Assembly: GCA_022483045.1 (NCBI GenBank)
Contig: JAKVOA010000002.1
Coordinates: 62,001-126,000 of the forward strand
Direction: 5' to 3'
DNA from: Oscillospiraceae bacterium
Lineage (GTDB): Bacteria > Bacillota > Clostridia > Oscillospirales > Acutalibacteraceae
DNA length: 64,000 nt
In this document: one piece after another, positions 1-8,918 of the stretch
How the letters are laid out: each line of letters opens with the position of its first letter
Numbering within the stretch: position 1 is the first letter of the stretch
Notes under the pieces: model-generated
Seen by the model: only the letters and a program-made list of their open reading frames with translations
What the model was told of the DNA's origin: nothing
The model's database searches: none
Made by a program: the position numbers and the translations under genes

Positions 1-1046
1 TTTTGCAGCAGCCGGCGCAGATTTTCTGTATATGGCGGGCGTACAATGCCCTTTTCCGTGACGATTGCCGTGATGTTTTCGTGCGGGGTCACGTCAAAGG
101 CGGGGTTATAGGTTTTTACGCCTTTGGGCGCGGTCCACACGCCAAAGCGGCAGGTAATCTCTTTCGAGTCGCGCTCTTCGATGGGGATTTCTTTTCCGGT
201 AGCGGTAGTGAGGTCAATGCTGGGCGTCGGAGCCGCAATGTACATGGGAATCCCGAAGTACTTTGCCAGAATGGAAACCCCCATGGTGCCGATTTTGTTG
301 GCAGTGTCGCCGTTGGCCGCAATGCGGTCGCAGCCGACAATGACCGCGTCAATTTTGCCCTGTGACATGACCATGGCGGCCATATTGTCGGTAATGACGG
401 TTACGTCAATGCCCGCCTTAAAGAGCTCTAGGGCTGTCAGGGTAGAGCCCTGCAGCCGCGGGCGCGTTTCGTCTGAAAAGACGCGCAGGTGCCAGCCCTT
501 TTCCTGTGCCAGGTACATGGGGGAAGTGGCGGTGCCATACATGGAAGTCGCCAGCTGACCGGCGTTGCAGTGGGTCAAAAGGCCCATGCCGTCGTGCAGA
601 AGCGGCATAAAGTTTTCGCCGATCTGCCGGCAGATATGGATATCGTCCCGGTGAATCTGCTTTGCCTTTTCGCGCAGCGTCTTTTTGACCTGCGGCACCG
701 GCTGCTCACGGGCAGAAAGGGCCGTTTTCTGCATCTGCCGCAGCGCCCAGGAAAGGTTGACCGCTGTGGGCCGCGAAGAATTGAGGTACGCCGCCTGCTG
801 CTGCAAGACCGTATAAAAAGCATCAAAGCTGTCTTCCGGCGCATCTTTAATCCCGAAATACAGGCCGTAGGCAGCGGTCACGCCAATTGCCGGTGCGCCA
901 CGCACCACCATATCCTGTATCGCGTGCCACACGCCCCCGCTGGTATTGTATTTAAGATAAGTAATTTCATTAGGCAGCTTTCTCTGGTCCAGCAGCACCA
1001 GCTGGTCCTCGCTGTCGTTCCAGGTTATTGCTAAAAGTCCTGCCAT
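1..1046 (-). CDS. mtnA: S-methyl-5-thioribose-1-phosphate isomerase (3' end cut by window)
   Basis: MtnA isomerises 5-methylthioribose-1-phosphate to the ribulose form in the methionine salvage pathway, in the cytosol. The frame starts at ATG (MAGLLAITW) and stays open to the window edge for about 348 codons. Visible family signatures are [13 protein letters not shown] in the N-terminal third, [11 protein letters not shown], and [21 protein letters not shown] close to the C-terminus. The family usually has 340-350 residues, so only a few C-terminal residues are missing. A GntR-type regulator lies 45 bp upstream on the same strand and may share its transcript. No other salvage gene is visible. 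The family call is sound; the exact substrate (methylthioribose-1-P or a related 5-deoxyribose-1-P) cannot be settled from sequence alone. Confidence 0.92.
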   Translation of the reverse strand, partial: MAGLLAITWNDSEDQLVLLDQRKLPNEITYLKYNTSGGVWHAIQDMVVRGAPAIGVTAAYGLYFGIKDAPEDSFDAFYTVLQQQAAYLNSSRPTAVNLSWALRQMQKTALSAREQPVPQVKKTLREKAKQIHRDDIHICRQIGENFMPLLHDGMGLLTHCNAGQLATSMYGTATSPMYLAQEKGWHLRVFSDETRPRLQGSTLTALELFKAGIDVTVITDNMAAMVMSQGKIDAVIVGCDRIAANGDTANKIGTMGVSILAKYFGIPMYIAAPTPSIDLTTATGKEIPIEERDSKEITCRFGVWTAPKGVKTYNPAFDVTPHENITAIVTEKGIVRPPYTENLRRLLQ

Positions 1047-1091
1047 TTGTGTATGCCGCCTTTCTGCGCTTTTGGGAAAACCCGTTTTCTG

Positions 1092-1853
1092 TCAGACCTT
1101 GCCGGCAGCCCGCTCTCTGTCTCTTTCTCTTTCGTTGGCAGCATTTACAAACGGAATATGCTCATCGACGATTTCAAAGTGGTCAGACATGGCGCGGCAT
1201 GCACCCATGCGGTCGTGGTTTTTAATGCAGGTGACCATATTTTCGTGAATACGCTGCAGGCGCTTGGCCTCCATTGGGTTAGCAGTGATATTTTGGCGCA
1301 GGTCCTTGATAAACAGATCTGTTACATCGGACAAGGCCTGCAGAATGGAAAAAATCAGCCGGTTGCCGGAGGCCAGAGAAATGACATAGTGGAGCCGCTG
1401 GTCAAGGATGGCTTTTTCCTCCGGGTCTTCACTGGCCGCCATCGCCGAAACGATTGCCTCAAGTGAGCGAATCTGCTGGTGCGTAATGTTGTCGACAGCA
1501 AGGAAAATAGCCTGCTGCTCCAGCCCGCGCCGCAGCTCACTGAGCTGGCGGTAATCGATCTCCTGCAGCAAAAACATCAAAGACAAAGACTCGAACAGGC
1601 TCTTTTGAAAATTGCCGGAAATATAGTTGCCGGCGCCTTGTGCGCTGGTCACCGCGCCCAAGACCTCTAAAATACGCAGCGCCTCGCGTACAGAGTTGCG
1701 GCTGACCCCAAGCATCTCGGCCAGCTCGCGCTCGGGAGGCAGTTTTTCGCCCTGCTTTAAGCTGCCGCACAAAATCTGCTTTTTTATATAGGCAATGACG
1801 CTTTCATACGCCTTTTCTGACTTTTCTGTACGTTCTTCATTTTCTTCTTTCAA
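1092..1853 (-). CDS. GntR/FadR-family transcriptional regulator
   Basis: A DNA-binding repressor or activator of the FadR subfamily. The N-terminal winged helix reads KLPPERELAEMLGVSRNSVREALRILEVLGAV, followed by a helical FCD ligand-binding domain (QEIDYRQLSELRRGLEQQ to the end). I chose the TTG start at 1853 because GGGGGCGG precedes it; an upstream TTG at 1922 would add 23 low-complexity residues. The gene is directly upstream of mtnA in the same direction, so it may regulate a sugar or deoxypentose salvage gene; the ligand is unknown. The C-terminus is rich in Arg/Glu (RERDRERAAGK). Confidence 0.85.
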   Translation of the reverse strand: MKEENEERTEKSEKAYESVIAYIKKQILCGSLKQGEKLPPERELAEMLGVSRNSVREALRILEVLGAVTSAQGAGNYISGNFQKSLFESLSLMFLLQEIDYRQLSELRRGLEQQAIFLAVDNITHQQIRSLEAIVSAMAASEDPEEKAILDQRLHYVISLASGNRLIFSILQALSDVTDLFIKDLRQNITANPMEAKRLQRIHENMVTCIKNHDRMGACRAMSDHFEIVDEHIPFVNAANERERDRERAAGKV

Positions 1854-2000
1854 CTTTCCGCCCCCGCTGGGCCGCACCCAAAACTTGCCTGATTTTTTCT
1901 GCACAGGCGCGGCCGCCGTCAATCATGCTGTTTCTATCGTAACATAAAAAGGGGAAGTGTGCAATCTTCTGCAAGCGAAAAAATTTCTGTTTTTCGCACA

Positions 2001-2045
2001 AAAAAGCCGTTTGCTTTTATGTAAAGAGAAAGGCAAACGGCTTTT
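2001..2045 (-). terminator. Rho-independent terminator after HPr gene
   Basis: A perfect hairpin with arms AAAAGCCGTTTGC and GCAAACGGCTTTT. It has A/T runs on both sides, so it can also work on the other strand. Confidence 0.85.
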
Positions 2046-2077
2046 GGGACATACCGAACCAAAGGGTCCGGGTTTTT

Positions 2078-2335
2078 TTACAGATTCTTTTCGCAGAAGG
2101 CTTTTACGGTTTCGCTGTCCGCCTTTTCGCTGTCGCCCTCGACTGTAAAGACGATTTCGTCGCCTTTTTTCACACCGAGGCCCATCACGGCAAAGATGCG
2201 CTTTGCATCGGCTTTATGGCCCTGCTTCTCCATTTGTACTGTAGAAGCGCAACCCTGTGCGCACTTTACCAAAAGGCCGGCCGGGCGGGCATGAAGGCCC
2301 TGGGGATCTGTAATGGTATAGGTAAATGTTGTCAT
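2078..2335 (-). CDS. ptsH: HPr family phosphocarrier protein lacking Ser46
   Basis: HPr carries phosphate from Enzyme I to PTS sugar permeases through His15. Here GLHARPAG places His15 and Arg17 correctly. The usual regulatory Ser46 (KSIMGVMSLG in Firmicutes) is Arg46 in KRIFAVMGLG, so HPr kinase could not phosphorylate this copy at that site. The length (85 aa) is normal. GGAG lies 9 nt before the ATG. The gene is monocistronic: it has its own promoter at 2373-2401 and a strong terminator. No EI or permease is in the window. It could be a second HPr, with a Ser46-bearing copy elsewhere. Confidence 0.9.
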   Translation of the reverse strand: MTTFTYTITDPQGLHARPAGLLVKCAQGCASTVQMEKQGHKADAKRIFAVMGLGVKKGDEIVFTVEGDSEKADSETVKAFCEKNL

Positions 2336-2372
2336 AACTACTCACTCCTGTTCTAAAATTTCTATTGAATTC

Positions 2373-2401
2373 AGTATAACAAATTCAGCATAAAGAATCA
2401 A
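2373..2401 (-). promoter_or_regulatory. Sigma-A promoter of the HPr gene
   Basis: On the minus strand TTGATT and TATACT are separated by 17 nt, and transcription would start about 30 nt before the HPr start codon. Confidence 0.7.
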
Positions 2402-2416
2402 TCGTACACTTCATTT

Positions 2417-2980
2417 TCATTCTTTTTTTATTGCCGAGGTCTTGCGGGGCAGGCGCAGATACTTTTCGCCGCAGCAGAAAACCGCTGTGCCCACCGCCGC
2501 ACCAAGCAGCAGACCGCACAGGACATCGCTGGGAAAATGCACGTAGAGATACAGCCGCGAAAAGCCGATGAGCAGCGCCGCCGGCACAGCCGCCCACGCA
2601 AATTTTCGGTTTGTCAGCGTAAGCACCGCCGCGGCCGCGGCCGCGGTTAGCGCATGGCCAGAGGGAAACGAGTACCCCCGCGGCATGGGCAGCAGAAGCA
2701 CAGTGCCAGGGTCAAGCCAACAGGGGCGCGGGCGGGCAACAAGCGGCTTGAGCACCGCATTGCCCAAAAGCGCCCCCGCCGCTAAGCTGAGCAGCAAAAG
2801 CAAGCCCTGTACACGGTACTTTTTCGTACACAGCAGCAGAAGCCCCGCCAAAATCCACAGCATACCGAAATTGCCCAGCCACGAGGCCGCCAGCATGACC
2901 GTGTCAAGCCACCGGCAGGAAAGCGTGCTGCGAATCAGATGAAGAAGCGACCAGTCTGTGTTTACAATCCAAGTACCCAT
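2417..2980 (-). CDS. PAP2-family membrane phosphatase
   Basis: A polytopic phosphatidic-acid-phosphatase type 2 protein of 187 residues, probably dephosphorylating a lipid pyrophosphate such as undecaprenyl-PP or a phosphatidate at the membrane. The three phosphatase motifs are visible: KPLVARPRP (C1), SFPSGHALT (C2) and SRLYLYVHFPSDVLCG (C3), with several hydrophobic helices between them. I chose the ATG with AGGAGGC just upstream (MGTWIVNTDW); the frame is open further upstream but that stretch is a shadow of the neighbouring gene. It follows the COG2426 membrane protein by 11 nt and is likely cotranscribed with it. The substrate is not deducible. Confidence 0.88.
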   Translation of the reverse strand: MGTWIVNTDWSLLHLIRSTLSCRWLDTVMLAASWLGNFGMLWILAGLLLLCTKKYRVQGLLLLLSLAAGALLGNAVLKPLVARPRPCWLDPGTVLLLPMPRGYSFPSGHALTAAAAAAVLTLTNRKFAWAAVPAALLIGFSRLYLYVHFPSDVLCGLLLGAAVGTAVFCCGEKYLRLPRKTSAIKKE

Positions 2981-2991
2981 GCTGCCTCCTT

Positions 2992-3465
2992 TTAATGAAA
3001 GAAGAGAGTCCCCACACCGTAAGTAACAAAGGCGACAATGGCCCCCGCGGCAATAACCCCCAAGAGGATGGACGGAAACGCCTTTTTCAGCGGCATATCT
3101 AAAATAGAGGCCACCAAGGCGCCGGTCCAGGCGCCGGTGCCCGGCAGCGGAATGGCCACCAGAACAAACAGGCCCCAAAATGCGTATTTCTGTACGGTAT
3201 CTGATTTCTTTTCTGCTCGGGCTTCCAGCCGGTTTACCAAAGAGGCAAAGCGGCCTTTTTTCTTTTTCAGCCACGCAAAAATGCGGCGGATAAACAGAAT
3301 AATAAACGGCACCGGCACCATGTTGCCGATAATCGACACCAAAATGGCGACCCACAGATTCAGCCCATTTGCCACGGCAATGGGAATTGCCCCGCGCAGC
3401 TCGACGACCGGCACCATAGAGATGAGAAACGTCATAAAGATCTTACCGATAAAGCTATTCCACAT
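2992..3465 (-). CDS. COG2426 small membrane protein (putative small multidrug export family)
   Basis: A 157-residue integral membrane protein of the Sm_multidrug_ex/COG2426 family. Typical features are the N-terminal MVPVVELRGAIPIAVANG and the central LPGTGAWTGALVASIL, each in or next to hydrophobic helices, with a basic loop (WLKKKKGRF). The family name suggests export of small molecules, but a transport function has not been well established. It is the first gene of a two-gene unit with the PAP2 phosphatase. A promoter about 260 nt upstream gives an unusually long leader. GGAG lies 14 nt before the ATG, which is rather far. Confidence 0.8.
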   Translation of the reverse strand: MWNSFIGKIFMTFLISMVPVVELRGAIPIAVANGLNLWVAILVSIIGNMVPVPFIILFIRRIFAWLKKKKGRFASLVNRLEARAEKKSDTVQKYAFWGLFVLVAIPLPGTGAWTGALVASILDMPLKKAFPSILLGVIAAGAIVAFVTYGVGTLFFH

Positions 3466-3730
3466 AATCTGTTACCATGCTCCTTTAAAGCAGGAAGCAC
3501 CTACGCCCCTGCCGCCTGTGTTTTCGCAGAAAAGGCAGTACAGAATACCTTTCCCGCGCCCTTGTGTTCCATTTCCGGCTGCCAAAAAGGGCGCCGGTGC
3601 TCTGCGGCGGCTTCTTTTACAGTTTTCCGCCCGGCAGCCCAAATAACCGACAGAAAACCTGCCAGTATTCGGAAACGCACGAGGCCGCAAAAGCAAAAGA
3701 GCTTATTCGCCGCCGGGGGTAATCTTCTTT
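3466..3730 (-). other. Long untranslated leader of the COG2426-PAP2 unit
   Basis: About 260 nt between the predicted transcription start and the first codon. I see no convincing gene here, only short unsupported frames, and no match to a riboswitch consensus I can recognise. The function is unknown. Confidence 0.4.
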
Positions 3731-3759
3731 ATTATACCGGCTCGGCCGCAAAGTTGCAA
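3731..3759 (-). promoter_or_regulatory. Sigma-A promoter for COG2426-PAP2
   Basis: TTGCAA and TATAAT on the minus strand with an exact 17-nt spacer. It is the only good promoter between nagA and this unit. Confidence 0.7.
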
Positions 3760-3776
3760 ATCTTTCCTGCGGGGAC

Positions 3777-3809
3777 AAAAAAAGCCGCGGGCAAAAAAAG
3801 CCGCGGTTT
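3777..3809 (-). terminator. Terminator of the amino-sugar operon
   Basis: On the minus strand two CCGCGG arms form a hairpin followed by a run of seven T, just after the nagA stop codon. Confidence 0.7.
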
Positions 3810-3820
3810 CCTTCTGTACT

Positions 3821-4957
3821 TCAGTTTTTCAGCTGGAAAAGCCTGCCGCCCTGCATGACAAAGCGCAGGTTCCAGTCTTTGTCGAACACCGTCAGGTCGG
3901 CCCGCCTGCCGGGAGCAATGCTGCCAATGCGCCCCGCCTGCCCGATTTCCCGCGCCGGGTTGATGGTCGCGGACTTGATGACCTGCTTGACCGGGACGCC
4001 GAAAGCAATCAGGTTTTTTACCTCCTGGAGCATGTCGGTTGTAGAGCCGGCAATGGTGCCGTCTTTCAGGTAGGCGCGGTGCTCCCGCACATAAACCGGC
4101 TGGCCGCCCAGCTCTGAAAGGCCGTCCGGCATACCGGCCGCGCGCATGGAGTCGCTGATAATGATCGTGCGGTCCTCGCCCAAAAGACGGAATGCCAGCC
4201 GCAGCACCGCCGGGTGGATATGGAATCCGTCGCAAATCAGCTCGGCCGACACGCTGCTGCTGTCAAACACGGCACCCACTGCGCCGGGGCAGCGGTGGTG
4301 CAGGCCCTCCATGGCGTTAAACAGGTGCGTCACATGGGTGACGCCGCGCGAAAAAGCCTCTGCAGTCTGTGCGTAATCTGCCATGCTGTGTGCAAGCGAC
4401 ACTTTACAGAAAGGGCTGACATGCTCGATAAAGGCGCCGCCACCCGCGCACTCGGGCGCCATATCCACCAGCTTGACAATGCCGCCGCAGCCCCGGTACA
4501 GCCGCTCAAACTCCTGCCAATCGGGCACACGCACATTTTCAAGCTTTTGTGCGCCGCGCCGCTCGGGCGAAATATACGGGCCCTCCATATTTGCCCCGCA
4601 GACAGCCGCCCCCTGCAGCGGCTGCTGCATACAGTCACGGATATTGGCAAGCTCGCGCTCTATCTGCGCAAGCGGCACCGACATGGTCGTGGGGCAAAAC
4701 GAAGTGACCCCTTTGTGCAGAAGCCGCGCCGACATGGTCTCGAGCGCCTGCCGGGTTGCGTCACCGGTGTCTGCCCCCGCGCAGCCGTGGATATGAATAT
4801 CGACAAAGCCGGGGGCCACCCGGCAGCCGGTCAAATCCAGCGTTTCGTCCCCGGCAAGACACGGGGCCAGCTTTTCAATCTTTCCGCCGCATACAGAAAG
4901 GTCGCTGTGCACGAGGTCAAACTTTTCATTAAATACTTCTGCATTTTTCAGAATCAT
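3821..4957 (-). CDS. nagA: N-acetylglucosamine-6-phosphate deacetylase
   Basis: NagA removes acetate from GlcNAc-6-P to give glucosamine-6-P, the substrate of the adjacent NagB. The 378-residue amidohydrolase-fold protein shows H55-x-H57 (DIHIHGCAG), the metal-ligand Glu125 (NMEGPYIS), His190 (SLAHS), His211 (HVTHLFNAM) and the catalytic Asp269 (ISDSMRAAG). The length is typical. The start is 3 nt after the nagB stop, so the two are translationally coupled. It is the last gene of a four-gene operon and is followed by a terminator. The assignment is very secure. Confidence 0.96.
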   Translation of the reverse strand: MILKNAEVFNEKFDLVHSDLSVCGGKIEKLAPCLAGDETLDLTGCRVAPGFVDIHIHGCAGADTGDATRQALETMSARLLHKGVTSFCPTTMSVPLAQIERELANIRDCMQQPLQGAAVCGANMEGPYISPERRGAQKLENVRVPDWQEFERLYRGCGGIVKLVDMAPECAGGGAFIEHVSPFCKVSLAHSMADYAQTAEAFSRGVTHVTHLFNAMEGLHHRCPGAVGAVFDSSSVSAELICDGFHIHPAVLRLAFRLLGEDRTIIISDSMRAAGMPDGLSELGGQPVYVREHRAYLKDGTIAGSTTDMLQEVKNLIAFGVPVKQVIKSATINPAREIGQAGRIGSIAPGRRADLTVFDKDWNLRFVMQGGRLFQLKN

Positions 4958-4960
4958 CTT

Positions 4961-5710
<750 letters not shown>

Positions 5711-5745
5711 CTATGATTTTACCTCTTTCCCTCATCCTTTAAAAA

Positions 5746-6852
5746 TCAGGTGCGCGCCGCTTTTTCAGTAATGCTGCACATGCGGCTCCACTTTTTCTCC
5801 ATATCGGCGACCAGCATCATCTGCGTGCGGCAACGCTCTAGATTGTGCAGCGGGTGGGAAACCCGGAAGTAGGTGTCGCCCTGCAGAAAGTCCGTCAAAA
5901 AGCGCGTGCCGCACTCCAATGTCATCAGCTTTGCGCCAAGCGGCAGGGTGCGCACCTCTTCCGGGGTAAGGATACTGCCGGCGCTTTCCAGAAACCCGCG
6001 GGCAAACACCTCGAAAAGCGGCAGGCTGAGAGAGACTTTGGAAAGGTCGGTTTCGTCCTCCAGCGCGGTGCTCGCGCCAAAGCGAATGCAGTCGCCGAAG
6101 TCATAGTGCACAAGCCCCGGCATCACCGTGTCAAGGTCGATAATGCACAGTGCCTCGCTTGTTTTGCTGTCGAGCAGGATATTGTTGAGCTTTGTGTCGT
6201 TGTGCGTGACCCGCAGGGGCAGTCTGCCGGCGGCCAGCAGGTCTGTCAGCAGCGGCGCGTCCTTTTCGTGCGTCAGATAAAACGCAATTTCGGGCTGTGC
6301 CGCCGCGGCACGGCCAAGCTTGTCCTCTTTCAGTGCGCGGTGCAGCGCCGCGTAGCGGCTGGGCGTATCGTGAAAGTGCGGAATGGTCTCGTGCAGGCGC
6401 TCTGCCGGGTAGCCGGAAAGCTGCATTTGAAAGTGGCCGAACGCACAGGCGACTGTATAGAAATCGTGCGGGCTTTTGACCAAGTCATACGAAACGGTGC
6501 CCTCGACAAACGGATAGCACCGCCAGCAGCCGCCGTCTGCGGCGCGGTAATAGGGCCGGCCCGCCCGTGTGGAAAAGACAGTAAGGGTGCCGCGCTGCGG
6601 GTCGCCGCCCTCTTTTTCGATAACCTCTTTCAGATACGCGGTAACGCCCGTGATGTTTTCCATGAGGCCGTCTACATCGGGAAAAACTTCTGTATTGATT
6701 TTTTGCAGAATATAGCGAATGCGCTGCCCGCCGCTGCGAAAAATGGCACAGTAGGTTTCATTGATGTGTCCGCTGCCGTAGCGGCCCACCGAAACACACG
6801 TGCCTGTAAACGGAAACGCCGCGATCACTTCTGTAAGAATTGCGTCAGTCAT
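5746..6852 (-). CDS. nahK: N-acetylhexosamine 1-kinase (NahK-like)
   Basis: A 368-residue aminoglycoside-phosphotransferase-fold kinase that closely resembles NahK/LnpB of bifidobacteria, which phosphorylates GlcNAc or GalNAc at C1 in the lacto-N-biose pathway. Recognisable blocks are GSGHINETY near residue 26, TIPHFHDTPSRY near 156, the catalytic loop VTHNDTKLNNIL (Asp219), the Mg-binding IIDLDTVMPG (Asp239-241) and IRFGASTALEDETDLSKV. It overlaps the upstream nucleotidyltransferase by 8 nt and precedes nagB-nagA. The lacto-N-biose phosphorylase and the galactose uridylyltransferase of the classic pathway are absent here, so the partner enzyme is probably the adjacent nucleotidyltransferase. 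Confidence 0.85.
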   Translation of the reverse strand: MTDAILTEVIAAFPFTGTCVSVGRYGSGHINETYCAIFRSGGQRIRYILQKINTEVFPDVDGLMENITGVTAYLKEVIEKEGGDPQRGTLTVFSTRAGRPYYRAADGGCWRCYPFVEGTVSYDLVKSPHDFYTVACAFGHFQMQLSGYPAERLHETIPHFHDTPSRYAALHRALKEDKLGRAAAAQPEIAFYLTHEKDAPLLTDLLAAGRLPLRVTHNDTKLNNILLDSKTSEALCIIDLDTVMPGLVHYDFGDCIRFGASTALEDETDLSKVSLSLPLFEVFARGFLESAGSILTPEEVRTLPLGAKLMTLECGTRFLTDFLQGDTYFRVSHPLHNLERCRTQMMLVADMEKKWSRMCSITEKAART

Positions 6853-7783
6853 TGGCAGAGTCCCCCCACAGATGTTCCGGGTAGCGCCCCGCTACGACAA
6901 AGCTGCAGATAGCTTTCTGCACCGTGGGCTTATCGGCGCGGTAGGTCACGCCGTACCAGCGGTCCTGCGAACGAAATACGGTAACATCTGCCCGGCCCGC
7001 CTGCAGCAGCGAATTGACAACAGAGGGCAGAAAGTACTCGCTTTTCAGCGGATTTTTGACCGCCTCGGTGTCGAGGAAAGGTGGGAACCCCTTTTCCAGT
7101 TCCTGTAAAAATCCGGGCGTAAAGCCCCACAGATTCATAGAGACTGTGCTGTCCCCCGGCAGCGCGTGCCAGGTGGCGCCGTTGTCCTCTGTATAGGCAG
7201 GGCCGGCGGAGCGCTTTTCAATGCGGGTGCGCTCGTGCACATCGGCAAGGAAGCCGTCTTTTACCGTACAGATGCCGCGGGCCACGTGGCCAAAGTCGGT
7301 CAGCGTATTCTGTAAAAGGTACCCAACCATGCTGTACTGGTATTTTTCGGTATCTTGCGCGGTGCTGCACCAGCGGTACATCATCTCAAAAGCCTGCGGG
7401 CCGTAGTAGTCGTCGGCATTGATGACAGCAAAGGGCGCGTCGATTTTTCCCCGGCAGGCCAGCAGCGCGTGGGCGGTGCCCCACGGTTTCTGCCGTCCCT
7501 GCGGCACTGCGTAGCCCGCCGGCAGGTCGCCGAGCTGCTGGTAAACATAGGTTACGTCCATCAGGCGGGCAAGACGGGTGCCGATGCGCTCTTTAAAATC
7601 GTGCTCAATTTCTTTTTTGATGATGCAGACAACGCGCCGAAAACCGGCGCGGTAGGCGTCGTAAAGCGAATAGTCAATGATGATTTCGCCGTGCATGCCC
7701 ACGGGGTCTATCTGCTTGGGCCCGCCGTAGCGGCTGCCCATGCCGGCCGCCATAATCACCAGAATCGGTTCTCTGTTTTTCAT
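6845..7783 (-). CDS. NDP-sugar pyrophosphorylase-like nucleotidyltransferase
   Basis: A Rossmann-type sugar-1-phosphate nucleotidyltransferase, about 312 residues. The N-terminus LVIMAAGMGSRYGGPKQI is the nucleotide-binding loop, and FAVINADDYYG carries the Mg-binding acid. I chose the ATG at 7783 (MKNREP), which has AAAGGAG 10 nt upstream; a TTG 7 codons earlier has no such site. Because the next gene makes HexNAc-1-phosphate, the likely reaction is UTP plus HexNAc-1-P to UDP-HexNAc; this is inferred from position. First gene of the operon, divergent from an AraC regulator. Confidence 0.8.
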   Translation of the reverse strand: MKNREPILVIMAAGMGSRYGGPKQIDPVGMHGEIIIDYSLYDAYRAGFRRVVCIIKKEIEHDFKERIGTRLARLMDVTYVYQQLGDLPAGYAVPQGRQKPWGTAHALLACRGKIDAPFAVINADDYYGPQAFEMMYRWCSTAQDTEKYQYSMVGYLLQNTLTDFGHVARGICTVKDGFLADVHERTRIEKRSAGPAYTEDNGATWHALPGDSTVSMNLWGFTPGFLQELEKGFPPFLDTEAVKNPLKSEYFLPSVVNSLLQAGRADVTVFRSQDRWYGVTYRADKPTVQKAICSFVVAGRYPEHLWGDSAND

Positions 7784-7825
7784 TTTGTACAGGCTCCTTT
7801 TCAAAAGGTCTTATGCTTTACCTAC

Positions 7826-7854
7826 AGAATAGCACACCGTTTTGGGGCTGTACA
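7826..7854 (-). promoter_or_regulatory. Possible promoter of the amino-sugar operon
   Basis: TGTACA and TATTCT spaced by 17 nt, directed towards the nucleotidyltransferase. The match is moderate. It lies back to back with the AraC-gene promoter, so the regulator could act on both. Confidence 0.45.
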
Positions 7855-7889
7855 GGCGTGAAAACGGATGTTTTTTGCATTATTGCAGA

Positions 7890-7918
7890 TTGTTTTGGCG
7901 GCTGTTTTCTGTTATACT
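7890..7918 (+). promoter_or_regulatory. Sigma-A promoter of the AraC-type regulator
   Basis: TTGTTT and TATACT with a 17-nt spacer. The start point would lie almost on the Shine-Dalgarno site, giving a very short leader. Confidence 0.55.
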
Positions 7919-7939
7919 AAAAAAGGAGGCGTGCTGAAA

Positions 7940-8851
7940 ATGGATTTCCAGTATACAAAATTGCAGGACCGCCTGACCGTAGAAGAAATTGTAACCGTCC
8001 ATTACTTTGAATATACGCGTGACTTCTTTTTCCCGGGTGAGACACACGACTTCTGGGAATTTGTGTATGTCGACAAAGGGGAAGTCACCATTACCCAGGG
8101 CTCGCGCACCGCTGCCCTGCACCGCGGGGACATCGCCTTTCACCAACCCATGGAGTTTCACAACCTGCGCGCAAGCGGCGAGACCGCGCCCGACCTAGCG
8201 GTTGTGTCCTTTGTATGCCGCAGCCCGGCCATGGATTTTTTCCGCGGGCGCATTCTGCAGGCCGGCAACAGCGAGCGCGACTGCATTTCGCAGCTGATTG
8301 CCGAAGCACACAGCGCCTTTCTGCCCCCGCTGGATGACCCCTCGACCCGCGGTATGCAGCAGCGCAGCCCCGAGCTGGTCTTTGGTGCGCAGCAGATGCT
8401 GCGCATTACACTGGAGCGGCTGCTGCTGCAGCTGGTGCGCGGGCAATGTGCCGGCAGCCGGCCGCAGCCGCTGTCTACCCGGCACGCGGCACACGACGAA
8501 CAGGACATTGTCAACCAGGTCATTCTGTACATGGAGGAGCACTGCTGCGAAAAGCTTTCTCTAGACGCCATCTGCCAAGCAAACTCTATAGGCCGCTCGC
8601 ACCTGCAAAAGCTGTTTCACGCGCGCATGGGCTGCGGCATTATCGCCTATTTCCGCCGCATTAAGGCCGAGACCGCAAAGCAGCTGCTGCGCACCGGCAG
8701 CTGTACGGTAGAGGAAATTGCCGACCAGCTGGGCTACACCGGCAGCGCCTACTTTTCCCGCGACTTTAAGCAGTGCACGGGCATGACCCCCACCGAGTAC
8801 AGCACCTCGGCCAAGCTGCGTACAGCCCTGTACCAAAAGCCGCACCGGTAA
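7940..8851 (+). CDS. AraC-family transcriptional regulator
   Basis: A sugar-type AraC/XylS regulator of 303 residues. The N-terminal half is a cupin-like sensor (HDFWEFVYVDKGEVTI, HRGDIAFHQPMEFHN). The C-terminal half carries the two helix-turn-helix motifs (LSLDAICQANSIGRSHLQKLF and CTVEEIADQLGYTGSAYFSRDFKQCTGMTP). The ATG at 7940 has GGAGG 10 nt upstream. The gene diverges from the amino-sugar operon with facing promoters about 35 bp apart, so it is probably the local regulator of that operon; the effector is unknown. Confidence 0.9.
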   Translation: MDFQYTKLQDRLTVEEIVTVHYFEYTRDFFFPGETHDFWEFVYVDKGEVTITQGSRTAALHRGDIAFHQPMEFHNLRASGETAPDLAVVSFVCRSPAMDFFRGRILQAGNSERDCISQLIAEAHSAFLPPLDDPSTRGMQQRSPELVFGAQQMLRITLERLLLQLVRGQCAGSRPQPLSTRHAAHDEQDIVNQVILYMEEHCCEKLSLDAICQANSIGRSHLQKLFHARMGCGIIAYFRRIKAETAKQLLRTGSCTVEEIADQLGYTGSAYFSRDFKQCTGMTPTEYSTSAKLRTALYQKPHR

Positions 8852-8918
8852 TGGAAATCCCTATCCAATTTCTTGTGTCATAAGTTACAAAATTTTAATA
8901 TTATTCAGGGGGACAAAA

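Noticed and set aside
3562-3858. Small plus-strand gene in the COG2426 leader
   Set aside because: No ribosome site, low-complexity basic product, and it runs through the nagA terminator and into the 3' end of nagA.
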